A stretch of 64,000 nucleotides of DNA from Dryococelus australis (Eukaryota; Arthropoda; Insecta; Phasmatodea; Phasmatidae): contig CM056994.1 of assembly GCA_029891345.1 (NCBI GenBank), forward strand, positions 141,630,457 through 141,694,456. The letters are read 5' to 3'. A program made the position numbers and the translations under genes. The notes beneath the pieces were generated by a model that worked only from the letters and a program-made list of their open reading frames with translations, was not told the origin of the DNA and did not search any database. This document shows, one piece after another, positions 49,680 to 62,516 of the stretch; position 1 is the stretch's first letter; every line of letters starts with the position of its first letter.

Positions 49680-52600
49680 GCTTAAAAAAATTATTTAACC
49701 GAAATATGAAATGCTGAATTTTTTGTAATGATATTTGCTTTCTGATTTGCGGGGTACATTATCACTGGCATGCAAAGGTTACTCATTGTAGTAGACAATG
49801 TTCCACATACAATGACAAGACCTTTGTTTCAGACCTAAGAAAAAAAATTTATATTCATTTCAATTTTATAATTTTAAAATGTGTTATCAAAACTTATTGA
49901 AAATTGCATCACATTTGAGTATGGTATTTCTTAACTGAAAGCATTATATGATGCCGGATAACTCCAAATACAATAATATTGTAAGGACTGTTAAGTTATT
50001 CTCTTGTGCATATTGTTAACAGACTCTAGAAACTTCAGTCCAATTGTGCATTTTATTGCACCTATAAATGGGAGAAGGTAGAGCCTGCCATGAGGACGGT
50101 TAGACTTTTTGCCAAATTAATCCCGGACATAGCGTTACGCCCTCGCTGCTTAGTCCTGTTCGTGCGAGAGAGTAAAGAGAAAGACAGACTGTCGTTATAT
50201 GATAGCGACGGTGGAGGCAAGTCAACGATGGGTGTCTGATTACAGACGTGCGCTGCTGACCCCAGTTGTATTGTTTTGTACGTTTACCTGAAGAATGCTC
50301 TGGATAACTGACCTCGTTCTCTCAGCGCAACTCAGAGTGCGATGAACCTTACAGATGGTAATGCCAACACTATAAATATTGCGACAGGCCCCCGGGCCGG
50401 GAGTTGAGTTGGAGTTGACGAATGAATGGGTGACTGAGTTACGAGCGATAGAAGACGACCAACGGGAGAAGTGACCAGCGGAAGGGAAGTCTGCGACTGC
50501 GAGTATCAAGTATTTGAGTGTGCGGCTGGCAGGCTGGACTATTGGACTAGATGCGTGAGTGTACGACATTATAAATGATGGCAGCAGATAGACTGAACAC
50601 GTATTAATATTTAGTATGAGTTAATTGACTGTAATCAACAGAGACGATTAAGTACGTTAATGAGAGTTGAAATAGACATTAAATATTGCTCTCACTGTTA
50701 AATAGAAGTAGTAAAATTGATGACAGTAATTTAAGGCTATAAGTAAAAGCTGAGAGAATAAATAGAAATCATATTTAGTTTCTTTTATTAAGACTAAACA
50801 TACACACACGAATAGGACCAAAACAATAATGAATGATAGGAAATGTATTCCTTGGCAGATTATAAAACCAAAAGAAAAATCAGCAATAATAACAACACAG
50901 GAACTATAGACATAATCAGAGAAATTAATATATAAACCAACAGAGAAGCCACAGAGCGATGAATATATCACAAGAATAATTACTCCTCGGGGCCTGAATA
51001 ATAAGTTTGATGGCCTAAAATATGTTTCCTTCTTCAAGTGGAACATTGGAAGGGTAACCGCGCTAGAATGTGCTGAGGTAGAAAGACAGGGAGTATACAG
51101 ATATTATTTTTTACGAATTTTGTTTCAGATTATGTGAAAATGATTGTTATTTCAGTGTGTTTGGAAATGTCATGGTCGGAATTGTGTTTTCTGACTGCAC
51201 AGATTCACGGTAAGATTTCGAGTGCTTGCTGTCCGAGCATAAAATAAGCGTAATGATACTGACTCTTCAGAAAATAGTTTTGTTAGGCGACAAATAAGTA
51301 TAACTATAGTGCAATAACTTACATATCCATACGTTTGTTTATACAAATTTAAACGATTATTGTTCCTGTAACAATTCCACACAGGTTCACATGACTGTAA
51401 AGGATTGCAATAACGGATACTTCAGAAGTTTCTAAAATTAATTCCACTGGGTGTGTGAACAATCGCTACGTCTAAAATAGCAGTACCAGAGATAGCTTCA
51501 CCCACTGCAAGACTGATGTTTAGGCGACTATCTGCGGAGTATCCAGATTTATGCCCAGCAAGCGCATCAATACATCATATATTATCGATGCCAATGCTTA
51601 GTCGCACTGTTCAGAGTTGTTAAATGTGGGTCTCTCTTTGTGCCCCATGCTCTATAAATGCGACTAGAACAGTACATAGTATACGACACAAAATGATAAA
51701 GTTTGAAGCGATAACGGTAATACAACAAATAATAAATTTCGATTATCAGGAGTTATTCAGTTTGTTGGTGCGACGCGATGAGAGTTGGTGAAATCTGGCA
51801 CCGACGCACCTGCCTGAAATGTTGCGATTGCAATTAGAAGGTGTTTGTAGGTGGGAGAAGAAACTCGTCTAATTACCCGCCCACGAAGTCTCGTGCGGGC
51901 ACCAGAACCCAAGAATAGTGGTAGAAGAAAGGCTTCGTCCGTAGTAGCTGGGGAGGGGAAAAGTTTGTTAATAAGCGAATGTAGGAGAATGGTAAAGGTG
52001 GTCTGGTAAAGAAGTAAAAGGTGGGAAGGGGGGGGGGGGATAGTGTGCGGGGCCTTCACGCAGCGGAAGGCGCAGGATTGCCTTCTTCTCCCTTTGTCCC
52101 TCTGCAATGCCAACACACTTGCACCTCCGTATCTCCCTTCCACGACCTTTCAAACACAAATCCGTCCTCACAACATGCAGTCCGCAGGCGTCAAGATTTA
52201 CCTCGATCCCAAGACGTGAACTACTTCTTACTTATGGCGAGCGTCCTCCCGTGTCATGTGGCAGCTCAGCGCTGTGCTCTATGTTTTCTGATTGACAACT
52301 ACTCTTGCTGACGTTCCAGTATGCCGAAACCTCTCCAATTGTTATTGTTGTGTTTCGAATTCAAGATTTATGTTGGTTAACTGACGGTAATGTATTTTCG
52401 AATTTTCTGCTCGTTTCTCTGAACTAGGAGTGCAAAGGAATTTTCAAATGGAAATTATCATGTCTGTATGATTAGGAAATCTTCCTCAATGAAGGATTCC
52501 CTAGCTGCACGGAGACAAGTATTTTGTAGAGAGGTAATTCTGCCAAATTACTTTCTTGTTACAAGTAAATGATTTTGTACTGGCTACAAAATTTAGTGGT

Positions 52601-54688
52601 AAGAAGTAAATAATTTACTAACCAAACATTTTGTGGTTTCAAGAAAATATTATTTTCAGTGCGTTTATGCTTTCAAACGTTTCCTTTTCAATGAATTCAT
52701 ACCCTCCGTTCTGCAAATACGCCTCATTAGACTTCTTTCAGTATTCGGATGTCGATCTGAACAGAGTGGTCTAATTTCTGGGCAAGTAGGCAACTACAAC
52801 ATTTCGCATACATGTTTTCACCGTTTGTTCGTTAGTCTCACCTCATGCACCTGAGTCATTATACTAGTGTAGGCTGTTCACGACTAATTGAGTAAATTAA
52901 CAAATACTGATAAAGTTTTGCATTTCTGATAATTTTGAATTTTCCGAATGAGAAACTAAAACTTTCATGGGCCAGATCACCTTAATATATACGTCGAACA
53001 AATTGAACAGAGAAACTTTTATGTATGAAAATACGTTACTAATATGTTGATGGTAGCTCTAATGTGAATTAAAGAAACAAACTAAATTTAATACGTTCCG
53101 TGTCCACAGCATGGAGACATCGTACATTAAATAGGACCTTGAGATATTGAACTGATATCCCCATCTTGCTAACAACATTCCTTCAACCGATTAACATATG
53201 ACACGTCCTAATTTTCTAATGATGGGTGATATTATCGCCAGCCGAATGTTCACATATGCCACATATCTAATCTGGCTGAAAGTGTTCACGAATGTGTTGT
53301 TTTATCTCGCGTAGTTTTCGATGTTTTTCAAATAATTAATTTTCATTCCCATTTGACAAATATGAGTTTCTTACTTACTGATATTAGGCCATATATCGTA
53401 TTGTCTTTTGTGCCCCATTTTATACTATGGATAATTTTACGTAATTCATAGTTGGCGTTCATTAGTGCGTGTATGTAGGGTTTTAAATTTTTAACATTGA
53501 ATACTTCTGAAATACTCGTGTATAAAAACGTGAAGCACTGCTTTAAGCCAGGAATCACATAATAACTACTGTGCTGTAAGTTGACAGGTGATCTCAGTGT
53601 CCTGGATAACTAAGGCGACACTCACAAACCACATGGTTCCCGGTTTGAAACTTAGTTAAACATAGATGTGAATGCCGTTTTCTAGTTTATGTTGAGAGCA
53701 TGCCGGAAAAAAAAAAAAACTAGGCAATTAAGACGCAACAATGAAAAAAAAAAAAAAAAAAAAAACATTTATCCCAGAGAAAAAAAAAATATGTCCTGGA
53801 TTTTCTCTTGTATTTGTTTTGGAAATGAAATTCGCCTCCTGCGTAGAGTAAAAAAAACTGCCGACTGCGAAAAATAAAGATTTTCAGTTACCCTCCACCC
53901 CCCTCATCGTTGCTCATCAACCATTCGCAGTTTTAATTTTCTAGTCGTAGGGAATTCCCTTTCCGTGGATTACGTTTCGACGCACTGTATTTCACCCTAC
54001 TCCTAGGAGTGTAGCCGTTCCTCTTCACACTCACACGCCTTCAGTTTCTTCTCCTCGCCATCTTCTTTTCGCTACATTAGCTCCGTAAATCCTTGCCTGT
54101 TCGTTCAAGAGAAGATAAAACATAATCTTCATACATACTGTCTATACATACACACACGCATAAATAAAATAATATATATGCCCGCGCGCGTGTGTGTGGG
54201 CTCAAATCCTAAGGGATTAACGCTTCTTTGATGAGCGTCTAAAATAGTTTACATATCTTTACATATAGGTATATAAAAAAATTGTGCAAGTGTATTACCG
54301 GTTGGTTTTACGTTTCCTTTCACGAAATTATAAATAAGATTTAACTGTCATAGAACGCCTTCGCTGATAAATAAAACATTGGTGCCACCCTAGACATATG
54401 TGATATTCTTCGAAAAATTGCCAGTATTAACCTTCACCTTATATTCATCGCAAAATATTATCGTTGTGGGACTCGGCCACACCGTTTTCGAGAAAACAGT
54501 AGCAAATTAATTGTATTTAAAAAAAACCCGCGGATAGCCTACACTTCTGGCATACTTGCTGTAATCTCAGCTTAACGGCCATACTTAATGAGTCCCAGTT
54601 CATATTCATGATAGGGTTCCTTGCAACGATATCGCTGAAGAGGTCATGCAATGAGTTCTTTATATTATACCCGTGACCTTGTTACGTA
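49680..54688. other. Unassigned 5-kb region
   Basis: No gene is recognised. Bases 50040-50640 and 51750-52300 are GC-richer and may be an LTR, exon relic or old repeat. The minus-strand frames there (109, 129 and 128 codons) overlap plus-strand frames and carry no known motif. Homopolymers occur at 52027-52039 (G) and 53743-53764 (A). A CA/CG/TG alternating tract lies at about 54146-54200. Confidence 0.4.
53590..53655 (+). repeat. Possible tRNA-like SINE head
   Basis: CCTGGATAACTAAGGCGACA is A-box-like, followed about 30 bases on by CCCGGTTTGAAACTT, which is B-box-like. No other SINE signature is visible. Confidence 0.28.
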
Positions 54689-55199
54689 AGTAATAGGATT
54701 TTGGTATGTTGACGTACAAGGCTGTTGGGGATCGGAGCCGGAGCCGGTGGAGCCGCCATGTTGTTACGTTACCCGGCCGTCATCTTGGAAGTCATTGAAC
54801 TATTACCCCTGACCCATGATCTTTGACCTGTGACCTTGTCCTTGACCACGGTAACCTCTGACCCCAAAAAACCCAAACATTGCGAAAAAAATCTGAAAAA
54901 TATAAAAAACTTATTACAAATATAAAATAAAAAATTGTTTTCAAATTAAAAACAATCGTTTCAGAATTTGTTATTAAAACTTTTTAAAATATCGTTTCAA
55001 AAATTTATCAAAAATGTTTTACAAAAAAATATTTTAAACTCGTTTATAGGATAAAAAAATCATTACAACACATTTAATAAAAATGTGTAAAAAAAATTTA
55101 CAAATATATATTTGTAAAAGTATTATTAAAATCGTTAAAAAATGTATTTAAAAAATTAAATTAAAAAAAGATTAAAAACTTAAAACAAAAACTTTCCAC

Positions 55200-55490
55200 C
55201 CGAACAGACATATTTGAATATTATTCGTTATTTGTTTACACGTTACTGGATGCAGCCATATTTGTTTTTCGTCTGTCATTAATTTATACATTACTGAAGG
55301 CTGCCCTGTTTATTTATATGTTAACTGGAGGGACCGTCTTGCTTTTATTAGGGCGTCATTTGTTTACACGTTACTGCAGGCTGCCATCTTTGTTTATACC
55401 TATATTACTAAAGGCCTCCATCTTGGTTTTTGTTCATTGGTTTATTCAATAGTGGAGGCCGCCATATTGATAGGCTCTCACGTACATTCA
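55200..55490 (+). repeat. ~60-bp CATTTGTTTAC / GCCGCCATCTTGG array
   Basis: Repeated phrases GTCATTTGTTTACACGTTAC, TGGAGGCCGCCAT and TTGGTTTT recur about every 60 bases. Fewer copies are present at 34040-34140 in FB2. The GCCATCTTG core resembles a YY1/Pho site. Confidence 0.65.
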
Positions 55491-55869
55491 ACCACCAGCT
55501 TGTTATCCTCCCCCTTTATTAAAAAACTTTAATAAAATGGTCTAAAAATTGTTAAAATATTTATTTAAAAACTTACGTTTCCGGGAGTCACCCCGGCACC
55601 ATGCTCAGCAGACGACTGAATCCCTCGCTCCCACTACCCTCTTCTCCGCTCATTCCGCCAACTTGAATTTTTTCGTACGCAATTTGTTTATATGTTACTG
55701 GAGACAGACATATTAGTAGGTGCATTCCGCCGACATATTGGTATGCTCTCAGTTTCCAAAAAATTTTAAATGAATAATACTAAAACTTTATTCAAATATA
55801 GTTAAAAATTTATAAAAAAAAACTCTTTTCCGTTACTGCAGGCCACCATTTTCGTAGGCAACCATCTTG

Positions 55870-56330
55870 TTGGTAGATATCACCCATAGTTAGTGACCTC
55901 GACTTTGATCCCATAACCTTAAATGACATTGAAAACCAAAACTCAAGCAAAAATACATAAAAGTCGACATGCATATTACATTACTGAATACTACCACTAT
56001 ATTAGATACAGACTACCTTGACCTTTAACCCCATGATGTTAATTGACTTTGAAAACAAAATCTCGAGGAAAAATACATAAAAATCAACAAGCATAATACA
56101 TTACAGACTATGACAGCTATATTAGATGAAGAGTGCACTATTCTTGAACCCATGACCTTGAATGACCTCGAAAATGAAAACTCAAAGAAAATACATAAAA
56201 TTCAGATGCATATTAAGTTACAACCAACTACTGCCACCATATTGGATGTAAATCACCTTATCCGTGACCCCATGACCTGGAATGATCTTGGAAAAAAATA
56301 TTTGAAAAAAGTTATTTGAGACCAGATTTC
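55870..56330 (+). repeat. 119-bp repeat, FB3 left arm
   Basis: Units with TATATTAGATACAGACTA and variants near 55993, 56111 and 56235. TGACCTTGA occurs near 56153. The 69-codon frame here (56110-56319) is repeat translation only. Confidence 0.75.
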
Positions 56331-56689
56331 AATAAACCTGGTAGAAAGGTACTCAACGAGAAATACACTTCACCTTTACAGGTCTTCGCATGTCTATGGC
56401 TGAACTACGTATCACACCCGTCACACAAATATGACATACCACAGGGATTCGTGGTACAATTAAACCACTAATAACGCCATACTTTATGACCGAAAATAAG
56501 TGTCTTATACACAAGTGACACTGATAGCGACGTAGCGGTTCAAGCTAAACACGGGCAGGCTTGTTGGAAATATAGGGGCTGGTGCTAAAAAAGCAAGTAA
56601 TACCAGCAATAATATTCTAGGTACCACTCCCGAAGAAGTCGATAATACTGCTTATCTACCATTAGCTCTAAATATTAATTGAAGGATTG

Positions 56690-56820
56690 CGATTGGTTTT
56701 ACATTGTGGTGGTAACTGTGGTGCTGGAGGGCTAATTGTGGTGCTGATTTGTGGTGTTGATTGCGATTGCGGTGCTAAGTGTGGTGATAAGTGCGGTGTG
56801 TGCGTGGGTTGCAAGTGAAT
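56690..56820 (+). repeat. GTGGTGCTGATT minisatellite (FB3 left)
   Basis: Loose repeats of ATTGTGGTGCTGATT and GCGGTGCTAAGTGTGGTG. The mirror image AGCACCACAATCAGCAC runs at 58030-58200. Confidence 0.7.
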
Positions 56821-56854
56821 GCAAATTATGTGCATTTAAAATAAACCTATATAG

Positions 56855-57090
56855 ATCTATCTCTAAAAGCTCAAATGCGAACATATTTTTAATAATCTCG
56901 CTTTAAAAAAGTAGATATCCAGATCCCTCGGTATATTTAATTACTTCCTGGGTAAACTGCATTAAAACTTTGCTGCAATGAAAGTGTCAAGAGCTACAGC
57001 AGGCTTCCGCCCTGCTTCGCTATTGGTCGATGCGCAACATGGACATTGAACTGAACAATGCCGCACCACGACAGGCCACCACCATTCTTC
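56855..57090 (+). repeat. FB3 inner inverted repeat, left (shortened)
   Basis: Shares ATCTCTAAAAGCTCAAATG, CCCTCGGTATATTTAA, CTTCGCTATTGGTCGATG and CGACAGGCCACCACCAT with 57750-58010, but lacks the part nearest the core (the GAGCACTCTGAG edge), so the FB3 palindrome is lopsided here. Confidence 0.7.
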
Positions 57091-57545
57091 CTAATATATG
57101 TTATTTAAATATGCTTTTAAGCATATGCATTTATCTATATACATACATTTGAATTAATTTTATAATTGCATACTTATATATTTACATCTATGTATAAATT
57201 AAATTGAAAACTATGTTATATATACATACTTATATAATTATACACATAAATTAAATTGAAAATAATTTTTTTATATAGTTATATGTACATTATTATATAT
57301 ATATAAATTAAATTGATGTAAATACAATATTTTCATACCTATATGCACATAACTACATATATGTGTGTATATATATAAATTACTCTACAATAATTTTATA
57401 TTTACATACATAGATGTACATAACCATATAATTAAATTAAATTGAAAATAAATATAAGTACACACCTACATACCTCTATATAACCATAAATAATGTTGTA
57501 CAGTCCTATCATATACATATATATACACATATAAATGAGAGCACC
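57091..57545. repeat. FB3 AT-rich core
   Basis: A/T tandem DNA of the FB2 orientation (CATACTTATATATTTACA, AAATTAAATTGAAAA), about half the size of the FB2 core. Confidence 0.7.
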
Positions 57546-58015
57546 TGTATGTTTTCTTCCAGGGGAACGGGTATTTGGATTTCCTCAGAGTGCTCCCATA
57601 TCGCGAAGATGAATTGCGAACCCAAAGGGCTGCCTTTTGACCTCGACGATCATGGAGCTGTGAACCTACAGCATCGCGAAATGGTTGCTGCCAGTGCCGA
57701 TTATGCAATCGAGTTTTTACCTTTGTTCAAAAATGCATATTGGCATGAGAGGGTGGTCCATACGAAGTCATTTTCATGCGACGACGACCAATTAGGAAGC
57801 ATGGTGGTAGCATGTCGTAGATCGGCATTGTTCATTACCAATTCCATGTTGCGCATCAACCAATGGCGAAGCATGGTGCGATCCTGCTGTAGCTCTGGGC
57901 ACTTTTATTGCAAATTATAAACACAGATTTCCCAGGATACTATTAATATGCCGTGGGCATGGATATATACTTTTTAAATAGAAATTATTAAATAAAATGT
58001 TTGCATATCAGCTTT
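57546..58015 (-). repeat. FB3 inner inverted repeat, right
   Basis: Full-length inner repeat from TTTCTTCCAGGGGAACGGG near the core to CATATCAGCTTTAGGCACC outside. A 123-codon plus-strand frame (57549-57920) covers most of it. Its first third (SSECSHIAKMNCE, DLDDHGAV) matches the frames in FB1 and FB2. The rest has no counterpart because those frames stop. Confidence 0.75.
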
Positions 58016-58029
58016 AGGCACCAGAGTTA

Positions 58030-58360
58030 TCACTTCAATCACAATCAGCACCACAATCAGCACTGCAATTAGCACCGAACTAATTACCGCAGCACTGCAA
58101 TAAGTACCGTAGTACCACAATCAACACTGCAATTAGCACCGCAATCAGCAAAACAAATAGAACCTCAGCACCACAGCTAGCACCGCATCGCCGCAGTTAC
58201 TACCAAAATCCAAATCCCAATCCCAATCCTTCGATTAATCTTTAGCAATCTTTCAATAAATCTTTAGCTGCTCCACCTGTTCCACTTGCTCCACGTTCTC
58301 CACCTGCTTCACCTGCTCTACCTGCTCCAGCTGCTCCACTTAGTCCGCCTGCTCCACCTC
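58030..58360 (-). repeat. AGCACCACAATC and CTCCACCTGCTCC minisatellites (FB3 right)
   Basis: The first run (58030-58200) mirrors 56690-56820. The second (58262-58360) belongs to the same family as 11225-11315 and 30500-30615 in FB1. Confidence 0.75.
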
Positions 58361-60099
58361 ACATGATTGACTGTTCGGTGTCTGTGCAATATGTTAATTA
58401 TGCAGTACGATTGTTTTAAAGTCAATATGATGCCATAGTGCTTGCATAATCGTATTCTATAAGCAGTAAGGAGGTTACCTGAGATGTTTAGTTTGACAAC
58501 AGCTGACATGAAAGTTGGATCGTCCCGGCTAACTTCTGCTGTTCGCATAGATTTTTCTCGAGTTTTTGCTTTCAAGGTCATTCAATGTCGTGGGGTCAAG
58601 GCTAATATAGTGTGCATCTTACATATTGGTAGTGGACTTATGTCATAAGCTTGTTGGATTTTATAATTTCTCCCGAGTTTTTTGTTTGCAGGTGATTCAA
58701 GATCATGGGTTCAATATCGAGTTAGTCTCCATCCCATATGGTAGTTTTAGTCTGTAATGTATTATCCTTTCTGACTTTTGTGTATTTTTTACGAGTTTTG
58801 GTTTTCAAGGTTATTTAAGGTCATGAGGTCAGGGGCATGGTCATTGGCTTGCAATATGGCGGATGGGTGATGTCCTACAAAATAGTGGTCGCCTACAAAT
58901 ATGGTGATCACTTAACAAGACAGTATTCAGCTACCAAGACGGTGGTCGCCTACAAAGTTGGTAGCCTCCAGTAATGTATAAATAAATGAACGAAAAAATT
59001 TGATGGCGGAATAATTATAGGTGAGGGAAGTTGTGTGTGAGAGTCAGTCGTCTGCTGGGCGTGGTTTTTGGGGGGATGGCGGCTGGGATATGTAAGTTTT
59101 TATTTAATTTCATAGGTTCTTAAATTTTCTTAATTATATTATTAATATATTATAAATAATTAATATTTATTTATATTTTTTGGGATTTATTAGATTTTTG
59201 AAAATTTTGTATCTTTTATTTCTTCTATTTTTGAGTTTTCAAGGTCAATGGTCAATGTCAATGTTCATCGGCCCTGCTCTTCTGCCTCGCAGTCACTGAT
59301 CCCAGTCACCTTACCCCCAAGGTTATCTGAGTAGCTTATCCCTCTCACCTGCTCCGGGAGAAATTGGAAAAATTTAGAGATATTTTGTAAATATTTTATA
59401 ATAAAAGTAATAATTTTTTTTTAAATGTTTTTTTTTCTTCGAAATATTTAAAAATATTTTTACAATTTTTTTTAATTATGTGAGTTATTTTGGAATCTAT
59501 TGGGGTTGGTTATGGTTTTTGTGGACAGAGGTCCTCCGGTTCAAGGTAAAAGTCACGGGTGAAAGGTTATGGGTCCGGGGTAAAGTCAATGACATCCAAG
59601 ATGGTGGTCGGGTGACATAACAACATGGCGGCTCCCCTAGTCACGGCCTCGATCCATAATCCCCTTGGCCGTAAAAACCCATTTCCCTAATATTCACACT
59701 GTCAACTTTGTTAGTATAGGTACAGTGCAAAGTAAAAGCGAAACTGACGCGAGCCACCAGAAACATATATAATACATGTGGTATGTATTGAATTTATAAA
59801 ACGAAGGTAGCGTGTGCAGCTCAAGGCAAGCTGCCGTAATTGAGGTCTCTAGAATTGGACGTCAGGAGATATTCGCAACGTTGGCATTTTTCGCAGAACA
59901 GCTGAAGGGAAGCGCATGTGCGACCCACAGCGGCCAGCCACATGACGCGCCGGCCACTGGAGAGAGAACTATGTTCCATTGACACCTATCAAAACTAGAA
60001 TATTTCACACGGGATACATAACATCTATAATGCATTTGTAGGATTCCAACAGACAGCGACGAAATATTCATTAATCATGTTATATACCAAGGAAATCTG

Positions 60100-60140
60100 A
60101 GAATAAGTAAGGACCAGGTTCGACCCCTGGGGCACACGTT
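60100..60140 (+). repeat. tRNA T-arm-like relic
   Basis: CCAGGTTCGACCCCTGG (60114-60130) forms a perfect five-pair stem with a seven-base TTCGACC loop, an intact tRNA T-arm and B-box. The rest of a tRNA cloverleaf is not found upstream. It is probably the 3' part of a degraded SINE head. Confidence 0.4.
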
Positions 60141-60559
60141 TCCCTCGGATACAACACGCACTAAAGTAGTGGTATTATGGCGAATCTGGCATAATGCATT
60201 TTAAATTGAAGCCGCAGCGGCTTGTGCGGCTGGTCGGCTAGATGGCTTCGGCTCGTCTCGGACGAGCTCGGCAATCTTCGGCTCGACTCAGATGGGGAGG
60301 GCTCTAAAGTCTTCGCCTTGGTTTTACCAAACGTACTAGAAGGTGCTCGGCAGTTACATAAACTTATTTTTTTCAAGTGTGTATATATATTTATTTCTGT
60401 TAGCCATATTGGTTTTATAGGCATAGAGTATGTCAAATTGAAAATCTGTTTTTTTTTTTTCATTTCAAAATATATATTTTTTATTGAAAAAAAATTCTTT
60501 ATATTTTGTCGAAATAGTACATAAGAGTATAGCGAAAAGTTATCCCAACGACATTTCCA

Positions 60560-60960
60560 GAGCTAATTAGTTTCTCTCTCCTGTCTTCTCATTCAATATC
60601 TTTCTCTTACATTTCAACTCTTGTGTCTCTTTCTTTCGTTTCTTTCACTTTCTCTATTCGTTTATTTTATCTATTTCTCTCTTTCGCTTCCCTCTTTTTC
60701 TATATCAATCCATAGGTATTCTCCGAGTCCTCGCATTTTTGTTGTTTCGTTTCTCTCATTCATTATCTTCTTCCACCTCTTTATTTTAATCTCTCTCGTC
60801 TTTCATTCCATTTCTTTCTCTATTTCGCTTCTCTCTTTCTTTATATCATTACATAGGTTTTCTCCGAGTCCTCCCATTTTATAGCTGTTGCATTTCTCTC
60901 TTTCATTCCATCTTGTCTTTCACTCCACATTTTTGTTTACATTTATCTCTCACCACTTTT
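60560..60960 (+). repeat. Pyrimidine-rich tract with ~130-bp duplication
   Basis: A T/C-rich stretch (TTTCTCTCTTTC-type) holds two tandem units. CATAGGTATTCTCCGAGTCC at 60711-60730 recurs as CATAGGTTTTCTCCGAGTCC at 60852-60871. The 87-codon frame is low-complexity translation. Confidence 0.7.
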
Positions 60961-61009
60961 CAATCAATCATCACCAGTCACTCACCAAACATTTACCAAT
61001 CATCACCAA

Positions 61010-61642
61010 AGGCACTTCACTTAAGGGTCATTAGATGTCATCAGGGGTCATTTATGGATCATTAGGAGTCATAAGGGGTTATTAAGAGGTCATTAGGGGT
61101 CATTTATAAATCGTTATGGGTCATTAGATGTCATGTTGGGGTCATTAGGGGTTATGTTAGGGTCATTAGAGGCCATATTTGGGTCGTAAGGGGTCATTTA
61201 GGAGTCATAAGGTGTCATTTATGTGTCATTAGGGCTCATTTAGGAGTCAGTAAGGGTAATTTAGGGGTGATTGAGGATCTTGTTGGTATTATAAGGAGAC
61301 GTTTCGGAGTCATCAGGGGTCAATTAGGGGTCATTAGGGGCAATTAAGTGGTCTTTAGGGATCATTTAGGAGTTATGGTTCACTAAGGGGTTGTTTAGGA
61401 GTTATCATGGTTCACTAAGGGGTTGTTTAGGAGTTATTGGGACTCATTAAGGGGTATTTTAGTAGTTATTAGGGGTATTTAAGGAGTCATAAGAGGTCAT
61501 TTTAGATTCATATGGGGATTTAGGGGTCATTTAGAGGTAATTTATGGGTCATTAGTAGTTATTATGGGTAATTTAGTGGTCATTGGGGGTCATTTAGGGG
61601 TCAGTCTTTTGAGGGGTCTGTCCGACAACAGGAGTAAGTTTG
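61010..61642 (+). repeat. GGGGTCATTA minisatellite with FB2-like edge
   Basis: About 600 bases of units such as GGGGTCATTTA, GGAGTCATAAG and GGGTCATTAG. It ends in GGGGTCTGTCCGACAACAGG (61615-61634), the edge module that also borders the FB2 minisatellites. It lies next to the Polinton polymerase remnant; Polinton terminal repeats often contain minisatellites. Confidence 0.8.
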
Positions 61643-62110
61643 AAAATTGAAATATTTCGGGCTCTTTGAGTAGATGTGTACGTGTATGTGTATAGGTGCG
61701 TGGGTAGGTATCGTAAATGTCTCTTCAGTTTTTTGAGTGTCTGAAAACGAACAATTAAATAACAAACACAACACACCACAAGGGTGTATTGTCCCTACGA
61801 TTCACCTTATAGATGAATAAATTTTGTTGTCAGTGGTCACAGTGTGTAGGTGTGTGTGTGTAGGTGTGTGTGTGTAGGTGTGTGTGTAGGTGTGTATGTA
61901 GGTGTGTGTGTAAGTATGTGTATATGTATAGGTGCGTTTAGGTGTATAGGTTCGTGTGTAGGTATTGTAAGTGTATTCTCGTTTTTCTGAGTGTTTGAAA
62001 ACAAACAGTTAAATTACAATCACCACAAAGAGTATATTGTCCCCTACAGTTCACCTTACAGGTGAACGGGATTTTGCTGTCTTTGGTCATAGTATGTATC
62101 CGTATAACAT
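61643..62110 (+). repeat. Tandem duplication with GTGTGTAG microsatellite
   Basis: Bases 61715-61850 (GAGTGTCTGAAAACGAAC ... TTCACCTTATAGATGAA) recur at 61985-62100 (GAGTGTTTGAAAACAAAC ... TTCACCTTACAGGTGAA). Between them, 61845-61920 is a GTGTGTAG / GTGTGTGTAG microsatellite. The minus-strand frames over this region are repeats of each other and not obviously genes. Confidence 0.7.
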
Positions 62111-62516
62111 TTTTTAAAGTATGTGTTACATGGCGGTCACGTGTCATTGCTAATTCGTTGCATATAATTTGAAGTGTCCCACATGCGGTCACGTGACATT
62201 ACTCGTTCATGATTGGCTGTTGCTCATGTGACATCTCAGGCTCTGCGGGTATATATCGCAGACAGACTCGCACACCGTCTAAGTTCTTCGTCTGATACGA
62301 CAGGTGATAGATTGTCTTTTCTCTCCTGACCTTCTTAGCATTCTAATTGGTAGGCAATTTTTATGACCAGATCTTCCATAAAATTCTGTAGGTGTTATCA
62401 TTCATGCTCGTAAATATACCGAAGTGTATTCCATTTTGTATTGTACAGATCCCTTATACATTTCGATTATCAGATGTACTAATTCTGTTATTTTTTTCTG
62501 CAGAGATCAGAATGTA
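62111..62516. other. Spacer before the Polinton pieces
   Basis: Contains CATGATTGGCTGTT (CCAAT-type box, minus strand) and GGGTATATATCGC about 40 bases apart (62205-62255), followed by CAGACAGACTCGCACACCG. This could be an old polymerase II promoter, but nothing proves it. Confidence 0.25.

Larger units (their letters stand above)
54689..59694. mobile_element. FB3: giant foldback element
   Basis: Left and right ends are inverted copies. AGTAATAGGATTTTGG at 54689 matches the reverse complement AATATTAGGGAAATGG ending at 59694. Next come GGATCGGAGCC / GGATCGAGGCC and GCCGCCATGTTGTTA on both sides. Inner pairs are the A/T-rich zones (54880-55190 / 59100-59500), GCCGCCATCTTGG arrays, 119-bp repeats (55870-56330 / 58600-58930), a GTGGTGCTGATT / AGCACCACAATC minisatellite, and the inner inverted repeat around a short AT-rich core. 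The flanking hexamers TACGTA and CACACT do not match, so no target duplication survives. There is no coding gene. Confidence 0.78.
59695..61009. other. Spacer with T-arm relic and pyrimidine tract
   Basis: No gene was identified. Bases 60230-60350 are GC-rich, and overlapping 100-codon frames on both strands (60161-60463 and 60222-60524) read through the same bases into low-complexity T/A runs, so neither is convincing. Confidence 0.4.

Noticed and set aside
50240-52143. Minus-strand frames of 109, 129 and 128 codons
   Set aside because: Lengths are within chance expectation for this amount of sequence, they overlap plus-strand frames, and no domain is recognisable.
53689-53877. Lysine-rich 62-codon frame
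   Set aside because: Produced by translating A homopolymers; low-complexity artefact.
60161-60524. 100-codon frames on both strands over a GC-rich patch
   Set aside because: They share the same bases in opposite directions and run into T/A homopolymers; no motif in either.
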